DNA of 12,098 bases from Candidatus Omnitrophota bacterium (lineage in GTDB: Bacteria > Omnitrophota > Gorgyraeia > Gorgyraeales > Gorgyraeaceae): the NCBI GenBank assembly GCA_003485765.1, contig DNHS01000001.1, positions 2,958 to 15,055 on the forward strand, given 5' to 3'. The notes under the pieces were generated by a model that saw nothing but the letters and a program-made list of their open reading frames with translations, was not told the DNA's origin and searched no databases. Positions 1-6,997 of the stretch are shown here, one piece after another (position 1 is the first letter of the stretch; every line of letters begins with the position of its first letter). Made by a program: the position numbers and the translations under genes.

Positions 1-740
1 GTGGGAACGAGCATTTCATCGTAACCTTGAGGATATTTTGGCTCCAGCGGATATATGTCAAGCCATTCTAATTGAGACGTTAGCTTCGTTACCTGTTCTA
101 TTATACTTTTCTTTTTCGCGTTCAGGCTTAGATGCACCTTAGAATTCGGCATAATCCTTTTCAGGATCTTTACGCCTTCTAAAAAATTTAAAAGATTCTT
201 GTCTTTCAGCAATAAATCCAGAGAGATATTATAAGGCTCTGAGCCTATGCCATGCACAATAAGGTGTTTTACTTCTTCCGTCGGGATAATCGAACTTTTG
301 AAACGGGTAGGTATCCCTTCTCTGTCCAGCGAGCTTACGCCTGAGAGATAAATCAATTCTTCTATTTTTTCATTGCTCAACCTTGCCCACTCTACGGAGC
401 ATCCTTCTAATCTGGGAATCTCTTTAGAGGTATTGGTTGTCCGGATGATAACCATGGCGGTTTGGCGTTTAAAATAATTCATCCGCTTGACATCTTCTAC
501 AACTCCGTTCACTGAGGAATGTATCGGAGATGAAACAACGCTGTCGTCCCTTGCAATAGTCTGGCCGGCGAATACTGTATCTCCTTTTTTAACCAGGCTC
601 TTCAATTCTGTGCCAAAACCCTGTTTGAGCGGTATGGTTACCAGGGCAGGTATCTGATTTTCTACAATCACAGGCCTGGCCTGGCCGTTAAAATTTTTGA
701 ACCTATATCCGCCTCTAAATGTCCTCGCAGGTTTCAACAT
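1..740 (-). CDS. rnfC: RnfC-like subunit of an Rnf electron-transport complex, N-terminal part
   Basis: The first 246 codons are present; the 3' end lies beyond base 1. Rnf complexes couple ferredoxin:NAD+ electron transfer to Na+ or H+ transport at the membrane, and RnfC is the peripheral NADH-side subunit. Seen: an RnfC-type start (TFRGGY, residues 7-12), a barrel-sandwich region with SSPIHSSVNG (70-79), then a region aligning with the NADH-dehydrogenase 51-kDa-like domain that ends in KYPQGYDEML (235-244), matching the KYPxG motif of RnfC. The usual GGAxFPTxxK stretch is replaced by SSLDREGIPTRFK (136-148), and the usual ECEPY lacks its Cys (GSEPY, 166-170), so the copy is divergent. The Cys-rich Fe-S region would lie outside the window. 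The ATG at 740 sits one base after the merR stop (TAA-T-ATG) with only a weak GGCGG upstream, suggesting coupled translation. NqrA is a less likely alternative. Confidence 0.8.
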   Translation of the reverse strand, partial: MLKPARTFRGGYRFKNFNGQARPVIVENQIPALVTIPLKQGFGTELKSLVKKGDTVFAGQTIARDDSVVSSPIHSSVNGVVEDVKRMNYFKRQTAMVIIRTTNTSKEIPRLEGCSVEWARLSNEKIEELIYLSGVSSLDREGIPTRFKSSIIPTEEVKHLIVHGIGSEPYNISLDLLLKDKNLLNFLEGVKILKRIMPNSKVHLSLNAKKKSIIEQVTKLTSQLEWLDIYPLEPKYPQGYDEMLVP

Positions 741-741
741 A

Positions 742-1053
742 TTATGGCCGCCTATACCTTATATATACAGGACAAATCTTCTTTTCTTCTTCTTCACAGT
801 ATTTTATTTCCCAGCAATTGGTTGTGCTTAAGATCTTTTTAACGCCCTGGATATTTATCCTCTTTTTCTGGATCATGTCCTTTATTTCTTTCAGGCGCTC
901 AATGTCGCATCTTGAATAAAATCTATTTTTTCCCAGGCGGGCAGGTTTGATTAAGCCTTTTTTCTCCCAAATACGCAGCGTAGCTGTACAAACCTTGATA
1001 ATATCTGCAGTAATACCTATGGTGTAAAGAGGCGTGGTATATCCTTGTTGCAC
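742..1053 (-). CDS. MerR-family transcriptional regulator with C-terminal Cys cluster
   Basis: A 103-residue regulator. Residues 9-75 are a MerR/HspR-type winged helix: TATLRIWEKKGLIKPAR (23-39) is the recognition-helix and wing region, and NRFYSRCDIERLKEI (43-57) is the second wing and helix. There is no long dimerisation helix and no known effector domain. Instead the tail has C80-W-E-x3-C86-x7-C94-P-V-Y, resembling CW-type Cys motifs that I believe occur in other uncharacterised bacterial proteins. It could bind a metal or Fe-S cluster or sense thiol redox (inference). The start is a GTG at 1053 preceded by GGGGAG four bases upstream; no ATG occurs before residue 60. The stop lies one base from the rnfC ATG, so the two genes almost certainly share a transcript and the protein probably regulates the Rnf operon. 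Confidence 0.85.
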   Translation of the reverse strand: MQQGYTTPLYTIGITADIIKVCTATLRIWEKKGLIKPARLGKNRFYSRCDIERLKEIKDMIQKKRINIQGVKKILSTTNCWEIKYCEEEEKKICPVYIRYRRP

Positions 1054-1057
1054 TTTG

Positions 1058-1063
1058 CTCCCC
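1058..1063 (-). promoter_or_regulatory. Ribosome binding site deciding the GTG start of merR
   Basis: On the minus strand this reads GGGGAG, four bases before the GTG at 1053. It supports the GTG, since no in-frame ATG precedes the winged-helix domain. Confidence 0.7.
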
Positions 1064-1076
1064 TATGTATAATAGG
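1062..1076. promoter_or_regulatory. Inverted repeat at the merR transcription start (candidate operator)
   Basis: CCTAT-N5-ATAGG, a perfect 5+5 dyad, lies between the predicted -10 box and the merR ribosome binding site and overlaps the likely transcription start. A regulator bound here would block transcription, so autorepression by the MerR protein is possible. This is inference; short AT-rich dyads occur by chance. Confidence 0.35.
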
Positions 1077-1080
1077 TATT

Positions 1081-1109
1081 TTTATATCATATATGAATAT
1101 TGTTTGCAA
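1081..1109 (-). promoter_or_regulatory. Sigma70-type promoter of merR-rnfC
   Basis: On the minus strand there is TTGCAA (-35, 1104-1109), a spacer of exactly 17 bp, and TATAAA (-10, 1081-1086), with a predicted start near 1073-1075. The spacer contains a 10-bp palindrome, TCATATATGA (1087-1096), next to the -10. MerR regulators classically bind a dyad inside the spacer, though usually one of 19-20 bp, so a spacer of normal length fits repression or ordinary initiation better than classical MerR activation. Confidence 0.65.
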
Positions 1110-1142
1110 GTACTTTTTTATTTTTATTTTTAGAAAAAAGGG

Positions 1143-1148
1143 TATAAT
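1143..1148 (+). promoter_or_regulatory. Consensus -10 box seven bases before the helicase ATG
   Basis: A perfect TATAAT ends seven bases before the ATG at 1156, so a transcript from it would start at or next to the start codon and be leaderless or nearly so. No convincing -35 is seen at 16-18 bp upstream (the region is T-rich). The only nearby Shine-Dalgarno-like bases (AGG) are too close to the ATG to work. Confidence 0.4.
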
Positions 1149-1155
1149 AGCAGGT

Positions 1156-3036
1156 ATGATTTATGATCCATTTCAGGAAAAGGCCATCAATTATATTAAA
1201 GAAGGCTATTCGGTAATAGTGTCTGCTCCTACAGGCGCTGGTAAAACTGTTATAGCCGAGCATGTAATAAACGATTGCCTGGCTAAAGGCACAAAGGCCA
1301 TATACACCGCTCCCATAAAAGCGCTTTCCAATCAGAAATTCAGGGATTTCCAGGAGAATTTCAGAGACCACATAGGCATACTTACAGGAGACGTCACAAT
1401 AAACCCGTCCGCATCCATCCTAATCATGACAACCGAGATATTCAGGAACAAAGTACTGGCAGAAGAAACCAACCTGAATGAATATTCCTGGATAGTTTTC
1501 GACGAAATACACTATCTTGACGATTATGAGCGCGGCACTGTATGGGAAGAATCCCTTATATTTCTGCCGCCTGCCATGAAAATGCTCGCCCTCTCGGCAA
1601 CTATACCTAATATAGATGAATTCGCCAGGTGGATCGAGTCAATACACAAAAAACCTCTTAAAGTCGTAAAAGAAGATAAAAGGCCTGTACCGCTCCATTT
1701 CTTTTTCCAGTGCCATAATAAAATCCTGGATAATACCAGCAGTATAAAAAATATTGGACGGCATGAGCATTTCAAGCCGAATAAGCCTGTAGGGCTAATA
1801 AAATACCTTTTTGAAAATAATAAACTGCCGTGCATTTATTTCTGCTTCTCAAGAAGGCACTGCGAAAGGCTCGCAGAGGAAATCATGTGTTTTGATTTTT
1901 TAAATTACGATGAAAAACAGGCAATAAAAACGCTTTACCGCGAGCTGCGGCAGAGATTTGACCTCCTGAATGAAAAAAGCGCTGAGGCCATGCTTCCTTT
2001 TGTAGAAAGAGGTATTGCTTTTCATCACGCAGGGATGATGCCCACGCTGAAGGAAGTGGTGGAAAGGCTTTTTACTTCGAGACTCATAAAAGTAATATTT
2101 ACAACAGAGACATTTGCGCTGGGCATAAATATGCCTGCCAGGACAGTCGTATTTAATGAGCTCAGGAAATTCTATGGAAATTTTTACGGCACTTTAAAAA
2201 CCAGGGATTTTTATCAGATGGCAGGCAGGGCAGGAAGACGCGGCATAGACGAAGAAGGCTTTGTCTACTCCAGGGTAAACCTGCACCATACTTCCGGCCA
2301 GGAATTAAATAAAGTAATTTACGGCACTCCGGAAAAAGTGGAAAGTAAATTTAATGCATCTTATGCCACTATATTGAACCTTTATAGTAAATACAAAGAA
2401 AAACTATACGAGATATACCCTCTCTCGTTTCATTATTTTCAGGCAAATAAACATTCAAGGCAAAAAGCCCTGGACCTTTTATATAATAAAGTGAGGCTCT
2501 TAAAAGATCTGGGATATATAAAAAATAATTCTCTTACGAAAAAAGGTGAATTCGCCAGTAAGATCTACGGATATGAGCTCTCCCTCGCAGAGCTTTATGA
2601 AAGAGGGGTCCTGGAAAATCTGTCAGAAACAGAACTCGGGATACTGTGCCTCGGACTTGTATTTGAGCCTAGAAAAATCAGCATCCTCCCTAAACTCTCT
2701 AAAACAGCAAAATCTATTAAAAATATCACTGAAACAGTCCTGGATAATATAGAAAGATCTGAAAGAAAACTAAAGATAAGGCCTTTCAGCAAAAGATATT
2801 ATTATCATCTTTCGCCTTGCCTGGAGGCGTGGGTAAGAGGAGAAAATTTTGATAATATACTGAGGCTTACGGATTCTGACGAAGGGGAAATAATACGCTA
2901 TTTCAGAATGGGTGTTCAGATACTCAGGGAACTAATGGACACTCCATGCTCTCCGGAATTCAAAGAAAAAGCCCTAAAATTAATTCGCATTATTAACCGA
3001 GATATAATAGACGCGGAAAAACAATTAAGAGGCTAA
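1156..3036 (+). CDS. Ski2/Mtr4-like DExH-box RNA helicase with DSHCT-type C-terminus
   Basis: A 626-residue superfamily 2 ATP-dependent RNA helicase, probably remodelling or unwinding RNA for decay or ribosome-related processing. Seen: Q-motif-like DPFQEKAI (4-11), Walker A APTGAGKT (24-31), TAPIKALSNQ (51-60), DEIH box (116-119), SAT (147-149), CIYFCFSRRHCE (226-237), FHHAG (289-293), TTETFALGINMP (316-327) and QMAGRAGRRG (354-363). A winged-helix-like part follows, then a DSHCT-like end (about 459-626) with LTKKGEFASKI and a typical AWVRGENFDNILRLTD block (558-573). The Mtr4 arch insertion is absent, making it much shorter than actinobacterial HelY as I recall that family (roughly 900 residues). 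I chose the ATG at 1156 because it directly precedes the Q motif; an upstream in-frame ATG (1093) would add an unrelated hydrophobic stretch. The 3' end overlaps the convergent HAD gene by 12 bases. Confidence 0.9.
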   Translation: MIYDPFQEKAINYIKEGYSVIVSAPTGAGKTVIAEHVINDCLAKGTKAIYTAPIKALSNQKFRDFQENFRDHIGILTGDVTINPSASILIMTTEIFRNKVLAEETNLNEYSWIVFDEIHYLDDYERGTVWEESLIFLPPAMKMLALSATIPNIDEFARWIESIHKKPLKVVKEDKRPVPLHFFFQCHNKILDNTSSIKNIGRHEHFKPNKPVGLIKYLFENNKLPCIYFCFSRRHCERLAEEIMCFDFLNYDEKQAIKTLYRELRQRFDLLNEKSAEAMLPFVERGIAFHHAGMMPTLKEVVERLFTSRLIKVIFTTETFALGINMPARTVVFNELRKFYGNFYGTLKTRDFYQMAGRAGRRGIDEEGFVYSRVNLHHTSGQELNKVIYGTPEKVESKFNASYATILNLYSKYKEKLYEIYPLSFHYFQANKHSRQKALDLLYNKVRLLKDLGYIKNNSLTKKGEFASKIYGYELSLAELYERGVLENLSETELGILCLGLVFEPRKISILPKLSKTAKSIKNITETVLDNIERSERKLKIRPFSKRYYYHLSPCLEAWVRGENFDNILRLTDSDEGEIIRYFRMGVQILRELMDTPCSPEFKEKALKLIRIINRDIIDAEKQLRG

Positions 3037-3666
3037 TTTAAGAACCTCTTCCAAAGATCTTATTACCTTTTTATTCTTATATTTTTTTACTGAATTAAGC
3101 GAGCTTGACCCGCCTGTTATAAATACCGCGTCCATCTTTGCCCTTTTTGCTGTTTCCATATCAATATCCATATCGCCTATAAACACCGCATCCTGAATCT
3201 TAACATGAAGTTTGCGGAGTATATAATAAAGCATCCCGGGATCAGGTTTAACGCTTCCTATTTTGTCAGCGCACGCCATTATATTGAAATATTTTTTCAT
3301 ATCAAGGGCTTTAAGTATGACTTTCGTAAAATAATACGGCCTGTTCGAAGCTATGGCCAGGAGACATGATTTTTTATGCAGCCTGTTTAAAACCTTTTTA
3401 GCGTTTTTCTTTTGTTTCGAATATATAACCAGCGCTTTTTTATGATGTTTCCTATAAATATCGAGCGCCTCATCCATCCTGTCATTTGGGAAGAACATCT
3501 CCATGAAAAGCCTGTCTCCCCTGCCTACCTTGCGCTTTGACTCATTATACGACACAGGCTCAAGCCCGAATCTCTTGCGCGTAAAATTCAGGCTTTTCCA
3601 AATAGCTGTATAGGCATCTGCTATAGTCCCATCCAGATCAAATATAAAAAGCTTCTTTGTATTCAT
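3025..3666 (-). CDS. HAD-superfamily hydrolase (phosphoglycolate phosphatase / PpaX-like)
   Basis: A 213-residue soluble haloacid-dehalogenase phosphatase. Seen: motif I DLDGT (10-14; nucleophile D10, acid D12), a helical cap (about 15-85), motif II with S107 in IASNRP, motif III K140 in SVKPDP, and motif IV GDMDID (164-169) for Mg2+ binding. This order and length fit the phosphoglycolate phosphatase/pyrophosphatase group, but the substrate cannot be assigned from sequence. The ATG at 3666 has no visible Shine-Dalgarno and lies 12 bases downstream of a 43-bp palindrome, so its translation signal is unusual. The gene follows ygiQ by 27 bases, and its end overlaps the convergent helicase gene by 12 bases. 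Confidence 0.88.
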   Translation of the reverse strand: MNTKKLFIFDLDGTIADAYTAIWKSLNFTRKRFGLEPVSYNESKRKVGRGDRLFMEMFFPNDRMDEALDIYRKHHKKALVIYSKQKKNAKKVLNRLHKKSCLLAIASNRPYYFTKVILKALDMKKYFNIMACADKIGSVKPDPGMLYYILRKLHVKIQDAVFIGDMDIDMETAKRAKMDAVFITGGSSSLNSVKKYKNKKVIRSLEEVLKLAS

Positions 3667-3678
3667 ATGTTTTAATCA

Positions 3679-3721
3679 AAACAACTTTACAAATCAACAA
3701 TGTTGATTTGTAAAGTTGTTT
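3679..3721. repeat. Perfect 43-bp palindrome overlapping the ygiQ stop codon
   Basis: Two 21-base arms (3679-3699 and 3701-3721) are exact reverse complements separated by the single base 3700; pairing ends on both sides beyond them. The last eight codons of ygiQ (residues NNFTNQHC) and its TGA (3694-3696) lie inside it, and the HAD gene starts 12 bases beyond. On the minus strand the following bases are not a U-run, so it does not look like a standard intrinsic terminator. A similar 41-bp palindrome occurs at 9230-9270. Confidence 0.9.
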
Positions 3722-5430
3722 GTTGGCTGGATTAAAGCCCTTTGCCATTTTCTTTCTTTGATATCTTTTGGCACGTAAACATTCTCCCCTGTCATTGGAT
3801 TTTTGCCTGTCCAATACATAGCAGCTGATACAGTCATTGGGAGAGGTATAAAATCCTGAATCTGCTCAGGCCTGATTTTTCTTTCTGAAAGATAGCGCGC
3901 CATTTCTAAGCTTGCGTTTTTATCTGCGCCAGGATGAGATGTTATAAAATAATTTACAATGAACTGTTTTTTGCCAAGAACTCTGTTTGCATTCTGAAAT
4001 CTTTTTACAAACCTCTCATACACCCTGATGCCAGGCTTATTCATAAGCTCCAGGACTTTATCAACAGTATGTTCCGGAGCTACTTTTAAATAACCGCTCA
4101 CATGCTCTCTGCATAAAGCCTTCAGGTACCTGTCGGACTGTTTATCTGTCAGGAGGTCGTACCGCAAACCGCTGCCTATAAATATATGTTTCACGCCTTT
4201 AATCTTTTTGATCCTGTCCCAGAGGCTCAGGGTTTCGTCGTATCCAAGCTTAAGATTTTGGCATTTCGAAGGCATAAGGCATTTTTTATCTTTACAAGCC
4301 CCGCGCCTTTCCCATGATTTGCAATCTGCGGCGTATAGATTCGCGGTAGGGCCTCCTATATCAGTTATTGTGCCTTTGAAATATTTTTGCTGCGTCAGGA
4401 TTTCTATTTCTTTAACTATAGATTCCCTGCTCCTTGATTGTATTATGCGGCCCTGATGAATCCCCAGGGAACAAAAACTGCATTCCCCGCTGCAGCCCCT
4501 GTGAGAGATTATTGAATTTTTGACTGTCTCAAAACCCGGCACGCCGCCTTCTTTGTCATAGCTAGGATGAGGCAGCCTCGCGTAATCAAACAGATATATA
4601 TCGTCCAGCTCTTTATAGGTCAAAGGTTTTTCCGGAGGGAGTTGGATAACAAATCTATCGCCGTGCTTCTGGGCAATAGTTTTGCCTCTCACAGGATCAG
4701 ACTCCAAATAAAACAATCTGAACGCTTCGTTAAACTTATCTTTATTTTTTTCAACCTCTTCGAATGAAGGTATTTCTATATAATTTTTCAGGCTATCCAA
4801 TGTCTTTTTTACAACCACTGTTCCGCGTATATTATCCAAGCTTTTTATGTCTTCGCCTTTCTCTATGCGCTTGGCTATTTCTGCAATCTGCTTTTCTCCC
4901 ATGCCATATACCAATAAATCCGCTTTTGCGTCCAAAAGAATCGAACGGCGCACGTTATCTGACCAGAAATCATAATGGGCTAATCTTCTTAAGCTAGCTT
5001 CTATGCCGCCTAATATAATAGGTGTATCAGGAAAAAGTTCTCTTATCTTATTCGCGTAAACAATCGTGGCCCTGTTAGGCCTCAGTCCGATCCTCCCTCC
5101 CGGAGAATAATCGTCCTGTTTTCTTTTAGAGCGGTTAATGGTGTAATTGGCGAGAATAGAATCCATGTTTCCTGCGGTTATGCCGAAGAATAATTTTGGT
5201 TTTTCCAGTTTTAAAAAATCATCCGAGGTTTTCCAGTCAGGCTGGCTGATAATGCCTACCTTATATCCGGCCCGCTCCAGGACCCTGGCAATAACAGCTG
5301 CGCCAAAAGACGGGTGATCCACATACGCATCGCCTGTAATGAGTATAATATCCAGCTCATCCCATCCTCTTTCTTTCATATCCTGCTTACATATAGGTAA
5401 AAATTTTTTATCTATCATACACCCAATCAT
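3694..5430 (-). CDS. ygiQ: YgiQ-family radical SAM protein (UPF0313)
   Basis: A 578-residue radical SAM enzyme of unknown reaction. Seen: an N-terminal cobalamin-binding-like region with the family sequence ILITGDAYVDHPSFG, the [4Fe-4S] motif C313-x3-C317-x2-C320 within HRGCSGECSFCSLG, and the family's second Cys-rich stretch RRGACKDKKC. The ATG at 5430 forms an ATGA overlap with the yjbQ stop; another ATG at 5418 gives a start (MIDKKFLP) nearer to the usual family N-terminus, and an upstream in-frame start at 5502 would overlap yjbQ by 76 bases and add a charged, unconserved leader. I prefer 5430, with 5418 almost as likely. E. coli YgiQ is longer at the C-terminus. Here the last eight residues are encoded by the arms of a palindrome, so the native end may have been replaced. 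Confidence 0.92.
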   Translation of the reverse strand: MIGCMIDKKFLPICKQDMKERGWDELDIILITGDAYVDHPSFGAAVIARVLERAGYKVGIISQPDWKTSDDFLKLEKPKLFFGITAGNMDSILANYTINRSKRKQDDYSPGGRIGLRPNRATIVYANKIRELFPDTPIILGGIEASLRRLAHYDFWSDNVRRSILLDAKADLLVYGMGEKQIAEIAKRIEKGEDIKSLDNIRGTVVVKKTLDSLKNYIEIPSFEEVEKNKDKFNEAFRLFYLESDPVRGKTIAQKHGDRFVIQLPPEKPLTYKELDDIYLFDYARLPHPSYDKEGGVPGFETVKNSIISHRGCSGECSFCSLGIHQGRIIQSRSRESIVKEIEILTQQKYFKGTITDIGGPTANLYAADCKSWERRGACKDKKCLMPSKCQNLKLGYDETLSLWDRIKKIKGVKHIFIGSGLRYDLLTDKQSDRYLKALCREHVSGYLKVAPEHTVDKVLELMNKPGIRVYERFVKRFQNANRVLGKKQFIVNYFITSHPGADKNASLEMARYLSERKIRPEQIQDFIPLPMTVSAAMYWTGKNPMTGENVYVPKDIKERKWQRALIQPTNNFTNQHC

Positions 5431-5843
5431 TCCCCTATTATCTTTACCAGAACTCTTTTCTTCCTCTGGCCGTCGAATTCGCCGTAGAAAATCTTTTCCC
5501 ATGGCCCGAAATCAAGTTCTCCTTTTGTCACAGCTACCACAACTTCCCTTCCCATAATAGTCCTTTTAAGATGCGCGTCGCCGTTATCCTCTCCTGTAAG
5601 ATTATGCTTATACTTATCCACTCCGTATGGCGCTAGCTTTTCCACCCATTTTAAAAAATCTTCATGCAAGCCAGATTCATTATCATTTATAAATACACTT
5701 GCTGTTATATGCATAGCATTCACTAGACATATTCCTTCTTTTATACCGCTTTTAGTGAGAGCGCTTTCTACCTCTGAAGTAATATTCACTATCTCGTATC
5801 TATTTTTGGTATTCATCCAGATGTATTCTGTGTATGATTTCAT
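5427..5843 (-). CDS. yjbQ: YjbQ/UPF0047 family protein
   Basis: A 138-residue protein of the small YjbQ fold family, whose members can show weak thiamine-phosphate synthase activity; the physiological role is not settled. Seen: the conserved NAMHITASVFINDNESG (42-58, with H45, N53 and E56), the HNLTGEDNGDAHLKR block (80-94, with H80 and H91) and the closing GELDFGPWEKIFYGEFDG (108-125). Length matches the family. The start at 5843 has a strong GAGGAGG ribosome site a few bases upstream. It follows hemW by 14 bases and overlaps ygiQ by four, so hemW-yjbQ-ygiQ is probably one translationally coupled unit. Confidence 0.92.
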   Translation of the reverse strand: MKSYTEYIWMNTKNRYEIVNITSEVESALTKSGIKEGICLVNAMHITASVFINDNESGLHEDFLKWVEKLAPYGVDKYKHNLTGEDNGDAHLKRTIMGREVVVAVTKGELDFGPWEKIFYGEFDGQRKKRVLVKIIGE

Positions 5844-5857
5844 ACTAACCTCCTCTA

Positions 5858-6997
5858 TTATAGAAATGCCGAGGAAACAGTGTCTGAAAACAAAAAGCCT
5901 TTTTCAGTAAGCATTATACCTCTTCTCTCCCGAGTTGCCTTATCTATTTTATACTCCAGAAGATTGTCTTTCGAAAGCTCATCAAGAACGCCTTTTTCCA
6001 GGATATCCTCGAAATCAAAGCCTGTTTTATTTTTGAACCAGTCATAATCTATGCCTTGTTTTACCCTTATTTTAACTCCTGCTGTCTCTTTAGCCATTTT
6101 AAGCGCTGATAATTTTTCTTTGTAAACAATGATACTTGCGTCTTTCTCGTATCTATCAATATATTCTTCTGTGTCGCGAACATTTTCAGAACGCGTCCCA
6201 TCTATATACGAAACAGCCGACGATCCAAGGCCTACATAAGGATTATTATCCCAGTAGTTTAAATTATGCCTGCACTCAAAACCAGGCTTACTAAAGCTGG
6301 AAACCTCGTAATGATTAAAGCCATTGTCAGGCAGATAAGACATTGTATATCGATACATCTCTGCCATAACTTCATCATCAATAGGCGCAATCTCTTTTTT
6401 CTCCCTCATTCTGAAAAGAGGTGTAGATTTTTCATAACTTAATGAATAACACGATATATGTTGTATATCAAATTCGGCTGCTTTTTTAAGCTCATCCTGC
6501 CATGCTTTTAAATTCTCCTCAGCTACTCCGAATATCATATCAATGCTTACGTTCTTAAAGCCTGATTTCTTTGAAAGTTCTATTGCCTGCGCTGCCTGCT
6601 TTGCGTTGTGAACCCTGCCAAGCGCCTTTAATTTTTTATCATCAAACGACTGGACACCTATACTAATGCGGTTTACGCCTTTATCCAGAAATAATTTAAG
6701 TTTTTCTGAAGCCATACTCTCCGGATTTACCTCTATAACAAATTCTATGTCAGGTTTTATAAATTTTTTTAAGCCTGACAATAACTTATCAGATAAATCC
6801 AAACTTAAAATACTCGGGGTGCCACCGCCTATATAAATACTGGAAAAGTCCTGACTTAATCCCTGAAGCTGTTTTAAAATTACAGATATGTATAAACCTG
6901 TTAGGTTTTCGGAGTACTGGACGCTATAAAAATCGCAGTACAGGCATTTCTGCCTGCAAAATGGTATGTGTATGTATAATCCTATTCTTGTATCCAT
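5858..6997 (-). CDS. hemW: HemW-like radical SAM heme chaperone
   Basis: A 379-residue protein of the HemN/HemW family. HemW proteins bind heme and help insert it into target enzymes; they are often misnamed coproporphyrinogen oxidases. Seen: the [4Fe-4S] motif C14-x3-C18-x2-C21 followed by D-F (F23, where HemN has a fourth Cys), GGGTPS (57-62), EVNPES (89-94), RISIGVQSFDD (110-120), and the HemW hallmark HNxxYW (HNLNYW, 244-249). The C-terminal winged-helix-like part ends with a TEKGFLFSD motif. The ATG overlaps the stop of the MATE gene by one base (TGATG), so translation is coupled. No other heme-synthesis gene is visible in the window. Confidence 0.92.
   Translation of the reverse strand: MDTRIGLYIHIPFCRQKCLYCDFYSVQYSENLTGLYISVILKQLQGLSQDFSSIYIGGGTPSILSLDLSDKLLSGLKKFIKPDIEFVIEVNPESMASEKLKLFLDKGVNRISIGVQSFDDKKLKALGRVHNAKQAAQAIELSKKSGFKNVSIDMIFGVAEENLKAWQDELKKAAEFDIQHISCYSLSYEKSTPLFRMREKKEIAPIDDEVMAEMYRYTMSYLPDNGFNHYEVSSFSKPGFECRHNLNYWDNNPYVGLGSSAVSYIDGTRSENVRDTEEYIDRYEKDASIIVYKEKLSALKMAKETAGVKIRVKQGIDYDWFKNKTGFDFEDILEKGVLDELSKDNLLEYKIDKATRERRGIMLTEKGFLFSDTVSSAFL

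Noticed and set aside
1045..1155. Upstream extension of the helicase reading frame by 37 codons, including an ATG at 1093
   Set aside because: The extension is hydrophobic, unrelated to Ski2 helicases, covers the merR promoter and lies before the TATAAT at 1143; the family start fits the ATG at 1156.
1524..1835. 103-codon minus-strand open frame inside the helicase gene
   Set aside because: Antisense shadow of a strongly conserved coding region that contains the SAT motif.
3027..3050. AAGAGG...CCTCTT inverted repeat at the helicase/HAD junction as a bidirectional terminator
   Set aside because: Only six paired bases with a 12-base loop, no T-run on either strand, and it lies within HAD coding sequence.
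3679..3721. Palindrome as an ordinary rho-independent terminator
   Set aside because: Neither strand has a U-tract after the stem, the stem is AT-rich, and the next gene starts only 12 bases later.
5431..5502. N-terminal extension of YgiQ to 5502
   Set aside because: Adds a charged stretch absent from the family and overlaps yjbQ by 76 bases; the ATGA overlap at 5430 or the ATG at 5418 fits better.
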